This document shows positions 54,879 through 63,415 of a stretch of 64,000 nt of DNA, one piece after another. Within the stretch, counting starts at the first letter, position 1. Each line of letters starts with the position of its first letter. This stretch comes from Phycisphaerales bacterium Planc_01 (lineage in GTDB: Bacteria; Planctomycetota; Phycisphaerae; Sedimentisphaerales; Anaerobacaceae). Under the pieces are notes generated by a model. It had not been told where the DNA came from. It was given only the letters and a program-made list of their open reading frames with translations, and ran no database searches. Location of the stretch: NCBI GenBank assembly GCA_001603075.1, contig LVBB01000024.1:62001-126000 (forward strand). The letters are read 5' to 3'. Position numbers and translations under genes: made by a program.

Positions 54879-56404
54879 CGAATCGCGTTTCAACCGAAAG
54901 TGCTCGGTTTTCTGATATGTACGAACGGCTACTGAAAACGATTGGCAGTCTCGGAGCGCCGAAGGTTCTCGTCGCAGGCGACTTCATGCTCGACGTCTAC
55001 GTCTACGGCGACGCCGTGCGCATCAGCCCCGAGGCGCCGGTGCCCGTGCTGAAGGTGACTGAGACGGAATACCGCTGCGGCGGCGCCGCCTCCGTGGCCA
55101 CCGACCTGGCCGCCCTGGGCGCTGCGCCCGTCTGCATCGGGCTGGTGGGCAAGGACGCCGAGGGCCGCCGACTCAAAGAGATGCTGGCCGATCTCGGCGC
55201 CGATGTGGCGGGTCTGTACGAGATGGCGGACCGCCCCACCGTGACCAAGCAGCGGCTGATCGGCCTGGCCCAGCATCGCCACAAACAGCAACTGATGCGT
55301 ATCGACCGGGAGACGGCCGATCCCGTTCCGATTGAAGTCGGCGAGGAGATGGTCCGCCAGTATCGCCGGCGTCTGTCCGACGTCGAGATCGTCTGCCTCC
55401 AGGATTACAACAAGGGTGTGCTGACGAACCTGCTGTGCCAGCAGATGATCGTCCTGGCCGTCGAAGCAGGCAGGAAGGTACTCGTCGATCCGACGCCCGG
55501 AGGCGACTATGCCAAGTACAGCGGCGCCACCCTGATCACCCCGAACCGCCACGAGGCCTCGACGGCGTGCGGATTGGCGATCCGCACCGCTTCCGATGCC
55601 GCCCCGGCCGCCGAACACCTGCTCGCCGACCTGCGTCTCGAAGCGGTGGTCGTGACGCTCGACAAGGAGGGCGCCTATCTGGCGACAGGCGACTTGAGCC
55701 AACTGGTGCCCGTCAAGCCGCGCACCGTCTACGACGTCACCGGCGCCGGCGACGTCGTGCTGGCCACACTGGCGGTCGGTCTGGCCGCCGACAGCGACTA
55801 CCTTACGGCGGTGCATTTGGCCAACATCGCCGGCGGCATCGAGGTCGAGAAGTTCGGAGCCGCCAGCGTCACCCGGGCCGAGATGGAGCGGGAGATCGCG
55901 CGACTGTACGGCACGCGAAACGACAAAGTCCGTTCGTTGGACGCGTTGTTGGAGGAGCTGTCGTGGCGTCGCGATCGCCATCAGAGCATCGTATTCACAA
56001 ACGGCTGCTTCGACGTACTCCATCGCGGGCACATCGAGTACCTGGAGTTCTGCCGGGCCCAGGGCGATATCGTGGTGGTGGGCCTCAACAGCGATCGTTC
56101 CGTGCGGGCCCTCAAGGGCCCGGATCGCCCGGTCAACAACGAACGGGACCGCGCCGCTGTGCTGAGCGGGCTGGAATCCGTGGATTTCATCACCCTTTTC
56201 GACGATCCGAGCGTTCTGGACCTCGTCAAGAAGGTGCGTCCGGACGTGCTCGTCAAGGGAGGCGACTACGGCAAGGAAGGAGTCGTCGGCTGGGAGTTCG
56301 TCGAGTCCTACGGCGGGAAGGTGGCGATGGCGCCGCTGGTCAAAGACAAGAGTTCCACCGACACGATCGAGAGGATCCGGGCCTTGCAGGCGAACGCGCG
56401 ATGA
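54875..56404 (+). CDS. hldE: Bifunctional heptose kinase/adenylyltransferase HldE
   Basis: 509 residues from ATG 54875 (ATGA overlap with lpxK); a second ATG at 54917 is an alternative. The N-terminal ribokinase-like domain (about 15-340) phosphorylates heptose-7-phosphate at C1 and carries VAGDFMLDVYVYG, RCGGAASVATDLAALGA and DVTGAGDVVLATLA. The C-terminal nucleotidyltransferase domain (about 360-509) has TNGCFDVLHRGHIEYL and KGGDYGKEG and makes ADP-heptose. Both halves look complete, as in E. coli HldE. It overlaps gmhA by 4 bp. Confidence 0.96.
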   Translation: MTNRVSTESARFSDMYERLLKTIGSLGAPKVLVAGDFMLDVYVYGDAVRISPEAPVPVLKVTETEYRCGGAASVATDLAALGAAPVCIGLVGKDAEGRRLKEMLADLGADVAGLYEMADRPTVTKQRLIGLAQHRHKQQLMRIDRETADPVPIEVGEEMVRQYRRRLSDVEIVCLQDYNKGVLTNLLCQQMIVLAVEAGRKVLVDPTPGGDYAKYSGATLITPNRHEASTACGLAIRTASDAAPAAEHLLADLRLEAVVVTLDKEGAYLATGDLSQLVPVKPRTVYDVTGAGDVVLATLAVGLAADSDYLTAVHLANIAGGIEVEKFGAASVTRAEMEREIARLYGTRNDKVRSLDALLEELSWRRDRHQSIVFTNGCFDVLHRGHIEYLEFCRAQGDIVVVGLNSDRSVRALKGPDRPVNNERDRAAVLSGLESVDFITLFDDPSVLDLVKKVRPDVLVKGGDYGKEGVVGWEFVESYGGKVAMAPLVKDKSSTDTIERIRALQANAR

Positions 56405-56982
56405 CCGACGGACAAGAGCAGATCGTTCGAGAGACCATCAACGACCACAAGGCCCTGGTCGTGCAGTTCGAGCGCGATGGGGCCGCGATCGTCGGCCGGA
56501 TCGCCGAAATGATCGCGCAATCCCTGACCGAAGGCGGTACACTCTACCTGTGCGGCAACGGAGGCTCGGCGGCCGACGCCCAGCACGTCGCCGGCGAGTT
56601 CGTCGGCCGGTTCCGGACCGAACGCCGGGCCCTGCCGGCCGTAGCGCTGTCGACCGACACCTCCGTACTGACCTGCATTGCCAACGACTACAACTACGAG
56701 AGCGTCTTCGCCCGACAGGTCGAAGCCCTCGTACGGAAAGGCGACGTCCTCTGGGCGTTCTCGACCAGCGGAACCTCGGCGAACGTCTTGAAGGCCGTGG
56801 AGGCGGCCCGATGCAAGGGCGCGCGAATCATTGCCTTCACGGGCAGAGGCAACAGCCCGCTGGAGAGCATGGCCGACCTGTGCCTCTGCGCGGATGCTCG
56901 GGCCACGGCGCGAAGCCAGGAGATTCACCAATTGGCCTATCACATTGTATGCGACCTCGTGGAACGGAGTTTCGCGGGGTAG
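56401..56982 (+). CDS. gmhA: Phosphoheptose isomerase GmhA
   Basis: A 193-residue SIS-domain enzyme converting sedoheptulose-7-phosphate to D-glycero-D-manno-heptose-7-phosphate. Motifs: CGNGGSAADAQHVAGEFVGRF, FSTSGTSANVLKAVEAA and QEIHQLAYHIVCDLVE, the last with the conserved zinc and catalytic Gln/His residues. ATG lies in an ATGA overlap with hldE. First step of ADP-heptose synthesis. Confidence 0.96.
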   Translation: MTDGQEQIVRETINDHKALVVQFERDGAAIVGRIAEMIAQSLTEGGTLYLCGNGGSAADAQHVAGEFVGRFRTERRALPAVALSTDTSVLTCIANDYNYESVFARQVEALVRKGDVLWAFSTSGTSANVLKAVEAARCKGARIIAFTGRGNSPLESMADLCLCADARATARSQEIHQLAYHIVCDLVERSFAG

Positions 56983-57003
56983 TCTCTTCTCGTGCAGGAT
57001 GCT

Positions 57004-57975
57004 ATGGCAAGTGCGGCGGTGTTTTTCGATCGTGACGGGACCCTCATCGAGGACCCGGGGTACCTGAGCCACCCCGACCAGGTCAAGCTGCTGGACGGTG
57101 CGGCCGAGGTACTCAAGGAGGTCGCCCTGCTCGGCTACAAGACGGTCGTCGTCACAAACCAGTCAGCCGTGGCCCGGGGGATCGTCTCGGAAGAGATGCT
57201 CGAACGCATCCACCAGCGTCTGCGCGAGTTGCTCGCCCTCAAGGGGGCGTCGCTCGACGGGATCTACTACTGCCCGTATCATCCGGACGGCGTGATCCCG
57301 AACTACCGGCGCGACAGCGATTGGCGAAAGCCCGAGCCGGGCATGCTGCTGGCGGCCGCCGAGGAAATGGACCTCGATCTGAAACAGTCGTGGATCGTCG
57401 GCGACAGCGGACGCGACGTCGAAGCCGGGTGTCGGGCGGGCTGCCGAACGATTCTCCTGCGTGCGGGATCGGTCGATCGCGACACAGCGGACGACGGCCG
57501 GCCGGACTACATTGCGGTCAATCTTAGAGAGGCTGCCAATATGATTAAGGACTTCCATCGCTCGTCCCGCGAAGAACCGTTCGAAACGGTCGCGGCCGAG
57601 GCCGACACGGCCAGCGAACACGATTACAAGGTGACGCCTCTCGAGGCCGAACAACTGCGAATCGAGCCACCGCAAACCGAGGAGCCCGACGCACTGGACG
57701 AGCACCCGCAGCCGGACAGAGAAACCTCCGTGCTGCTCGTCGAGATCCTCGAACAACTCAAGCGGATGCAGAAGGCCGAGATGTTCGGCGAGTTCTCGAT
57801 CATGCGGCTGCTGGCCGGGATCGTGCAGGTCTTCGTACTGTTCTGCCTGTTGATGGCGCTCTGGTTCCTCATGAGCCCGGACCGGCAAGTGACCCCCATC
57901 TTCCTGTCCTTGGGCTTCGGGACCGTCCTGCAGTTGATGGCCCTGACGTTCTATATCATGCAGGGCCGACAGTGA
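57004..57975 (+). CDS. gmhB: GmhB-like heptose-bisphosphate phosphatase fused to a C-terminal membrane domain
   Basis: 323 residues from ATG 57004 (AGGA upstream); GTG 56992 is possible. Residues 1-175 are a HAD phosphatase with FDRDGTLIEDPGY (8-20), VVTNQSAVARG and VGDSGRDVEAG, as in GmhB, which dephosphorylates heptose-1,7-bisphosphate. In the zinc loop, CPYHPDG keeps the first Cys and His, but the last two Cys of GmhB are Ser and Trp (RRDSDWRKP). After an acidic linker (about 180-255) come two membrane segments (about 272-292 and 300-318), absent from ordinary GmhB of about 190 residues. WaaF begins 1 bp later. Confidence 0.86.
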   Translation: MASAAVFFDRDGTLIEDPGYLSHPDQVKLLDGAAEVLKEVALLGYKTVVVTNQSAVARGIVSEEMLERIHQRLRELLALKGASLDGIYYCPYHPDGVIPNYRRDSDWRKPEPGMLLAAAEEMDLDLKQSWIVGDSGRDVEAGCRAGCRTILLRAGSVDRDTADDGRPDYIAVNLREAANMIKDFHRSSREEPFETVAAEADTASEHDYKVTPLEAEQLRIEPPQTEEPDALDEHPQPDRETSVLLVEILEQLKRMQKAEMFGEFSIMRLLAGIVQVFVLFCLLMALWFLMSPDRQVTPIFLSLGFGTVLQLMALTFYIMQGRQ

Positions 57976-57976
57976 G

Positions 57977-59038
57977 ATGAACCCCAACCTCGCCCAAGTC
58001 AAGACACTGGCGGTACGCTGCCCCAACTGGGTCGGCGACATCGTCATGGCCACGCCCGTCTTCGAGTGTCTCCGCCGGAACCTGCCGCACGCTCGCATCC
58101 TCGGCGTACTCAAGGGCCCCGCCCAGAAAATCCTCCGCGACAGCCCGTGGTTCGACGGATTCATCGACGGCAACGACAAGTCCTGGGCGGGCTTCAGGAA
58201 GATGCGAAGCCAATTGCGCCAGGCCCGTCCCGACGCGGCGATCCTGCTGAGCAACTCCGTGCGGTCGGCGTTGACGCTTCGGCTGGCCGGCGTCCGGACG
58301 CTCTATGGCTACCGCCGGGAATGGCGGACGGCCCTGCTGGCCGGCGGTCCGACGGTCCGACGCGACGGCGGTCGGATCGTCCCGGTCCCGATGATCGACT
58401 ACTACCTGGAAATCTGCCGCTGGCTCGGCCTGGAGGTCCCTGCCGACGCCAGACCGCGACTGTTTTACAGCGATTCGGTCGCCCGACAGGCGCAAGCGAT
58501 TCTGGCCAAGCACGGTGTCGGCGAAACCGACTTCGTCGTCGGCCTCAACCCCGGCGCCAGCTTCGGCTCGTCCAAGTGCTGGCCGCCGGAGTATTTCGCG
58601 GAATTGGCCGAGCGATGTGAGCGGAACCTGGCAGCCAAGGTCGTGCTCCTGTCCGGGCCGGGCGAAGAGGCCATCGTCCAGGCCATCCTGGATCGCACCC
58701 GGGCCGGGGCCATCGACCTGCGGTCCGAGAAGATCGACCTCGAACTGCTCAAACCGGTGGTCGAACGCTGCAATCTGATGATTACCAACGACACGGGGCC
58801 GCGCCACTACGCGGTGGCGTTCGACGTGCCCGTCGTGGTCATCATGGGACCGACCGATCCCCGATACACCGAGGCAAACACGGACCGCACCATCGTCGTA
58901 CGCAAGGAATTGGCGTGCTCGCCCTGCCATCTGAAGGTCTGTCCGAGGCAGCACGAGTGCATGAGAGAAATCCGGCCGGACGAGGTCTTCTCGGCGGCCG
59001 AGACCCTGTTGAGTGTGTGTGCACAGTATGGAACCTGA
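57977..59038 (+). CDS. waaF: LPS heptosyltransferase II (WaaF-like, GT9)
   Basis: A 353-residue GT-B enzyme of family GT9 that transfers heptose from ADP-heptose to the LPS inner core. The N-terminal motif is RCPNWVGDIVMATPVFECLR. The C-terminal domain holds GLNPGASFGSSKCWP, TNDTGPRHYAVAF and VVIMGPTDPRYTEAN. Cysteines near the end (CSPCHLKVCPRQHECM) are typical of WaaF. It overlaps the next GT9-like gene by 11 bp. Heptosyltransferase I is not seen unless that neighbour fills the role. Confidence 0.93.
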   Translation: MNPNLAQVKTLAVRCPNWVGDIVMATPVFECLRRNLPHARILGVLKGPAQKILRDSPWFDGFIDGNDKSWAGFRKMRSQLRQARPDAAILLSNSVRSALTLRLAGVRTLYGYRREWRTALLAGGPTVRRDGGRIVPVPMIDYYLEICRWLGLEVPADARPRLFYSDSVARQAQAILAKHGVGETDFVVGLNPGASFGSSKCWPPEYFAELAERCERNLAAKVVLLSGPGEEAIVQAILDRTRAGAIDLRSEKIDLELLKPVVERCNLMITNDTGPRHYAVAFDVPVVVIMGPTDPRYTEANTDRTIVVRKELACSPCHLKVCPRQHECMREIRPDEVFSAAETLLSVCAQYGT

Positions 59039-60611
59039 GGTCTATCAGCAGAGATGGCTCAAGCTGCGAGACGGCAAGGTCGACGTCGAGGCGCTCGTCC
59101 ACCTGTCGCGTCAGATCGCCTTCTCGTTCATCGACCGGTACTTCCAAAAAAGCCTGTACGAGCCGGCCTATATCGACCTGCTCTGCGAGATGGGGACGTT
59201 CCATTCGAAGCCGGACCTGGACAACATCGCCGCCGCCGCCCTGTTCGGCATCGTCGTGGAGAAACTCTGCGACGACTTCGAGGAGCTGCCCGTCGAACTC
59301 TACGCCCGCGTGATGTGCCAGATCATCTCGTTCTGTCGAACGGTCCCGGCCGGACGGAATCTCGATGAGACGCTGACCGGCTTCGGCATCATGTCGCCGG
59401 AGCAGTTGTACGAACGGGCGCTGTCCGTTCACACCCGGCCTTACCGCTATGGTGTTGACAGGGCGCCGTCACGCATCGTGCTGCTTTCGCGCGTCACGAT
59501 CGGCGCCGACGTTGCCATCCTCAGCGTGATGATCCAGCGTTTGCAGAGGCTCTTTCCACAGACGGACATCGTCGTGATCGGCAACAGCAAGCTCGCCGGG
59601 CTGTTCGAGGGCAATCCCCGCATCCGCCTGCGCGCCACCAGCTACGCTCGCCGCGGAGGGCTGTTCGAACGGTTCGCCGGATGGCATGCGGCGATGGAGA
59701 TCCTTCGGGATGAAATGCCCGAAGACGGCGAGCGGTCAATGCTCGTGATCGATCCGGACTCGCGCATCTCCCAGCTCGGCGTGCTCCCCCTGTTGCACGG
59801 CGAGAACTACCTGTTCTTCAACACCCGCAACCACGACGCCTCGACGCGGGGCCGCTGTATGGCCGAGTTGACCAACGACTGGATGGATGCCGTCTTCGGC
59901 GACTCGGAGTTCTGTCATCCGACGGTCTGGAGCGCCCCGGCAACCCTCGACGCGGCACGCATGCGAATCGATCTGCTGCGCGCCGGCGGCGCCAAGCGGG
60001 TGATTGCCGTCAACTTCGGGGTCGGACAGAACCCTCGCAAGCGGGTCAGCCTGGAATTCGAGAAACGGCTCGTGCGCGCCTTGGCGGCGGTGCCCGACAC
60101 GGTGGTCCTTCTTGATCGCGGGTTCGGTCCCGATGAGACCGAGCGGGCCTGGCAGATCATGGCGGACGCTCGGCATTGCGGCCTGCCTTGCATTGAGACG
60201 CATTTTTCTGCCCCCAACTTCCCGTCGATCCCCCACGGTGTTCTCGTCGTCGAGTGCGCGATCTCCGAGGTCGCCGCGCTGATCGCCCACAGCGACGAAT
60301 ACATCGGGTACGATTCGGCCTGCCAGCATGTGGCCGCGGCCGTCAAGACGCCGACGTTGACGGTCTTCGCCGGCAGCAACAACATGAACTTCGTCCGCCG
60401 CTGGAGCGCCTGTGGCAACACCGAGTGCCGGATCGTCCACGTCAACACACTGACCGACCCGCTGCACGTCGATATCGACGAGATTATCATGCGAATCACA
60501 CAGGAACGGGCGGGCCGGGCACTCGAAAGCCCACAACAGAGGATCCATGAGGTCCGAAAGCAAAGGCGCAATCGCCGGTCGGCTCAAGAGCCCGTGACGG
60601 AATCGGAATAG
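59028..60611 (+). CDS. GT9-like glycosyltransferase with N-terminal helical domain
   Basis: 527 residues from ATG 59028; an in-frame GTG at 59013 is less likely. Residues 1-140 are helical, Glu/Leu-rich and without a recognised fold. From about 145 it resembles a heptosyltransferase-like GT-B: VLLSRVTIGADVAILSVMI, IVVIGNSKLAGLF, VIAVNFGVGQNPRKRV and DEYIGYDSACQHVAAAVKTP. The last motif parallels the WaaF TNDTGPRHxA strand but without its Thr-Gly. It may be a second core transferase or a divergent heptosyltransferase I. It sits between waaF and a radical SAM gene. Confidence 0.72.
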   Translation: MEPEVYQQRWLKLRDGKVDVEALVHLSRQIAFSFIDRYFQKSLYEPAYIDLLCEMGTFHSKPDLDNIAAAALFGIVVEKLCDDFEELPVELYARVMCQIISFCRTVPAGRNLDETLTGFGIMSPEQLYERALSVHTRPYRYGVDRAPSRIVLLSRVTIGADVAILSVMIQRLQRLFPQTDIVVIGNSKLAGLFEGNPRIRLRATSYARRGGLFERFAGWHAAMEILRDEMPEDGERSMLVIDPDSRISQLGVLPLLHGENYLFFNTRNHDASTRGRCMAELTNDWMDAVFGDSEFCHPTVWSAPATLDAARMRIDLLRAGGAKRVIAVNFGVGQNPRKRVSLEFEKRLVRALAAVPDTVVLLDRGFGPDETERAWQIMADARHCGLPCIETHFSAPNFPSIPHGVLVVECAISEVAALIAHSDEYIGYDSACQHVAAAVKTPTLTVFAGSNNMNFVRRWSACGNTECRIVHVNTLTDPLHVDIDEIIMRITQERAGRALESPQQRIHEVRKQRRNRRSAQEPVTESE

Positions 60612-60637
60612 AGGGGGGCGCCAGGACCTCCACGGCA

Positions 60638-62155
60638 ATGAAAGTACTGTTCATCTATCCCTCGGCCGACTCGCAGTTGGGCTTCAACTACGGCGTCGCG
60701 CACATGACCGCGATCCTGAAGCGTGCCGGACATACCGTCGCCTTCTGGCAGCTTTGCGAGGAGATCGAACCCCTGCCAACCGAGACGCAGTTTGTCCAGC
60801 GAATCGCCCGCGAAAGACCGGATGTCCTGGCCTTTTCGGTGGTGACCAACCAGTGGGCCTACACCCGCACACTGGCCGGATGGGCAAGAGGAAGGTTCTC
60901 GATCCCCTTCGTCATCGGCGGCGTCCATACGCTGATGTGTGTCGAAGAGGTGCTCGATACCAGCCTGTTCGACTACGCGTTCCGGGGCGAATGCGAGGAT
61001 GCCTTCCTGGAGTTCGTCGAGCGGCTCGACCGAGGCCAGTCCGTCGAATCCGTCCCCAATCTCGCGTTCGTCCGAGACGGCCGGCTCCAAATCAACCCCG
61101 TCGGCCCGCTGCCCGAGCTGACCCGGCTGCCGCTGAAGGACTACGAGAGCATGGACTTCCAGCGGATGATCGACGCCAAGCACGGGTGGGTCGGTCTGAT
61201 GGCCTCGCGGGGCTGCCCTTTCTCCTGCACGTACTGCTTCAACCACGTGATGGTCGAAACGTACAAACGGGACCTTCAGTGCAGTTTCAAGGGCCTCAAC
61301 TACATCCGCCGGTTCAGCGTCGAGCAGATGATCGAGGAAATCGAGTACCTGCTGAAGAACTACCGCCACATCCGCATGTTCATCTTCGACGACGATCTGT
61401 TCACCTTCGACAAGGCCTACGTCGAGGCGTTCTGCCGGGCCTATCGCAAGATCAGCGACATCCCATTCGTGGTCAACGCCCACGTCGGCTTCTTCGACGA
61501 CGAGTGCGCCGCCGCTTTGGCCGGGGCCGGCTGCAAGATCGTCAAGTTTGGCGTCGAATCCGGCAGCGAAACCGTCCGCCGCACCATCCTGAACCGGCAC
61601 ATGAGCAACGACCAGATCGTCGAGGCGATGGCCGCCGTACAGCGGCACGGGATGCACAGTTCGGTCTTCATCATCATCGGCTTTCCCCACGAAGGGCGCG
61701 AGGACGTGCTCGACACGGTCCGGCTGCTCGGCCGCGCCCGCCCCGGACGCTTCCGCTGGACGTTCTTCTTCCCCTTCCCCGGGACGAAGAGCCACCAGAT
61801 CAGTCTCGACGGCGGCTATATCAACCCCGAGAAGATGGAGCGCCTCAAAAATTTCACCGACGAATCGTGCCTCGAATTCGATCCGGAGCACAACTTGCTG
61901 CTCAAGAAGATCGGGCGCATCATGCCCTGGTTCGTCAATGCGTATTCCGACCTGCCCGTCGCCGACTTCTATCGAGACAAGGTCGAGGAGATCCTCGATA
62001 TGGACGAGAACCAATGGGACCGCGTCCGCGGCTCGCTGCTCGACCGCGACAAGGAGTATTCCCAACAGCACTGCGCCCGGGGCCTGTCGCACTACGCCGT
62101 CAAGTACAACCGTTTCATGGGCGTGATCTCAGACTACTTCCTCCAGGACGCTTAG
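60638..62155 (+). CDS. B12-binding-type radical SAM protein in the LPS locus
   Basis: 505 residues. The N-terminal B12-binding-like domain starts MKVLFIYPSADSQLGF, with GVAHMTAILKRAGH and FVIGGVHTLMC. The radical SAM motif is SRGCPFSCTYCFN (about 191-203), then MFIFDDDLFTFDKAYVEAF and VKFGVESGSETVRRTILN. These are usual for the class of cobalamin-dependent radical SAM enzymes. Its place between a GT9-like gene and waaG suggests it modifies LPS core or a linked lipid or glycan, but that is inference; substrate unknown. Confidence 0.86.
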   Translation: MKVLFIYPSADSQLGFNYGVAHMTAILKRAGHTVAFWQLCEEIEPLPTETQFVQRIARERPDVLAFSVVTNQWAYTRTLAGWARGRFSIPFVIGGVHTLMCVEEVLDTSLFDYAFRGECEDAFLEFVERLDRGQSVESVPNLAFVRDGRLQINPVGPLPELTRLPLKDYESMDFQRMIDAKHGWVGLMASRGCPFSCTYCFNHVMVETYKRDLQCSFKGLNYIRRFSVEQMIEEIEYLLKNYRHIRMFIFDDDLFTFDKAYVEAFCRAYRKISDIPFVVNAHVGFFDDECAAALAGAGCKIVKFGVESGSETVRRTILNRHMSNDQIVEAMAAVQRHGMHSSVFIIIGFPHEGREDVLDTVRLLGRARPGRFRWTFFFPFPGTKSHQISLDGGYINPEKMERLKNFTDESCLEFDPEHNLLLKKIGRIMPWFVNAYSDLPVADFYRDKVEEILDMDENQWDRVRGSLLDRDKEYSQQHCARGLSHYAVKYNRFMGVISDYFLQDA

Positions 62156-62175
62156 CTTCGGGGTATGCCCACTGC

Positions 62176-63327
62176 ATGGACCGCAAAGAAGACGCCACCC
62201 TGGCTTTTTGCCTCTACAGATACTTCCCATACGGGGGGTTGCAGCGGGACATGCTGCGCATCGCCCTGGCCTGTCAGCAGCGCGGCTACAGGATCGCGGT
62301 GTACGCGACGGCCTGGGAAGGCGACGTGCCACCCGGCTTCGAACTGCATCGGCATCGCCCCGCCGGCCTGACGAACCACGGCCGAATGCGACGATTCCAC
62401 CAGTGGCTGACCGAGCAACTGGACCGACAATCCGTCGCCTGCATCGTCGGCTTCAACAAAATGCCCGGCCTCGACGTTTACTTCGCCGCCGACGGCTGCC
62501 TGAAGGCCCGGGCAGTCGAGGAGCGAAGTCCCTTCTACCGATGGCTGCCCCGCTATCGTCAGTATCAGGCGTTTGAAGAGGCCGTATTCGGCAGCGAGTC
62601 ACACACGCAGATCCTGATGCTTTCGGCAATCCAACAGGCGCTCTACGTCCGGCACTACGGAACACCCGAGCAGCGGATCCATTTCCTTCCTCCCAATGTG
62701 GCGAAGGACCGCGTCGCCGGGCCCGATGCACCCCAGGTCCGTCGAGCCTTTCGAGAGGAAACCAGGTTGCAGGATAACGACCGCCTGCTCGTCCAGGTGG
62801 GGTCGGGCTTCCGCACCAAGGGATTGGATCGTTCGTTGCGGGCCTTGGCGAGCCTGCCGGACAGCCTGAGGACCCGGACGCATCTCTATGTCGTAGGAGA
62901 TGATGATAACAGACGCTATCTGCGACTGTTGCGACGGCTCGGCATTGCCGGGCACGTGACGTTCCTCGGGGCCAGGGATGATGTCCCTCGCATTCTCATC
63001 GGGGCCGATCTGCTGATCCACCCGGCCCGCCACGAGAATACGGGCACCGTCCTGGTCGAGGCCCTGGCCTGCGGCCTGCCGGCCATCGCCACCGCCGTTT
63101 GCGGCTACGCCCATTACATCGAGCGCGCCCACGCCGGCTGGGTGATCCCGGAGCCCTTCGATCAACACCTCTTCAACCGCCAGCTCCGGGAGGCACTTGA
63201 AAACGATCGGTTGCAGGAGTTGGGCCGTCGCGGCATCGCATTCGCCCAAACCGAAGATCTGCATGGCATGGTCGACGCCGCCGTGAAGACCATTGAGGAG
63301 CTTGCGTCTGTGCGAGATGGACGATAG
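62176..63327 (+). CDS. waaG: LPS core glucosyltransferase I (WaaG-like, GT4)
   Basis: 383 residues from ATG 62176. The opening AFCLYRYFPYGGLQRDMLRIAL and AWEGDVPPGFELHRHRPAGLTNH match WaaG, which adds the first glucose to heptose II. The GT4 donor site contains LLIHPARHENTGTVLVEALACGLP with its EX7E motif. Length is near E. coli WaaG (374). It starts 20 bp after the radical SAM gene and 88 bp before waaP, the usual waaG-waaP order. Confidence 0.94.
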   Translation: MDRKEDATLAFCLYRYFPYGGLQRDMLRIALACQQRGYRIAVYATAWEGDVPPGFELHRHRPAGLTNHGRMRRFHQWLTEQLDRQSVACIVGFNKMPGLDVYFAADGCLKARAVEERSPFYRWLPRYRQYQAFEEAVFGSESHTQILMLSAIQQALYVRHYGTPEQRIHFLPPNVAKDRVAGPDAPQVRRAFREETRLQDNDRLLVQVGSGFRTKGLDRSLRALASLPDSLRTRTHLYVVGDDDNRRYLRLLRRLGIAGHVTFLGARDDVPRILIGADLLIHPARHENTGTVLVEALACGLPAIATAVCGYAHYIERAHAGWVIPEPFDQHLFNRQLREALENDRLQELGRRGIAFAQTEDLHGMVDAAVKTIEELASVRDGR

Positions 63328-63415
63328 ACTCACGTTTTGTCCATGTGGCGGGCACGTGAATGGCCCACGGCGGGCGGGCGGAAGCAAGCCGGTGCGTCCT
63401 GCGGTGTGGGGATCT

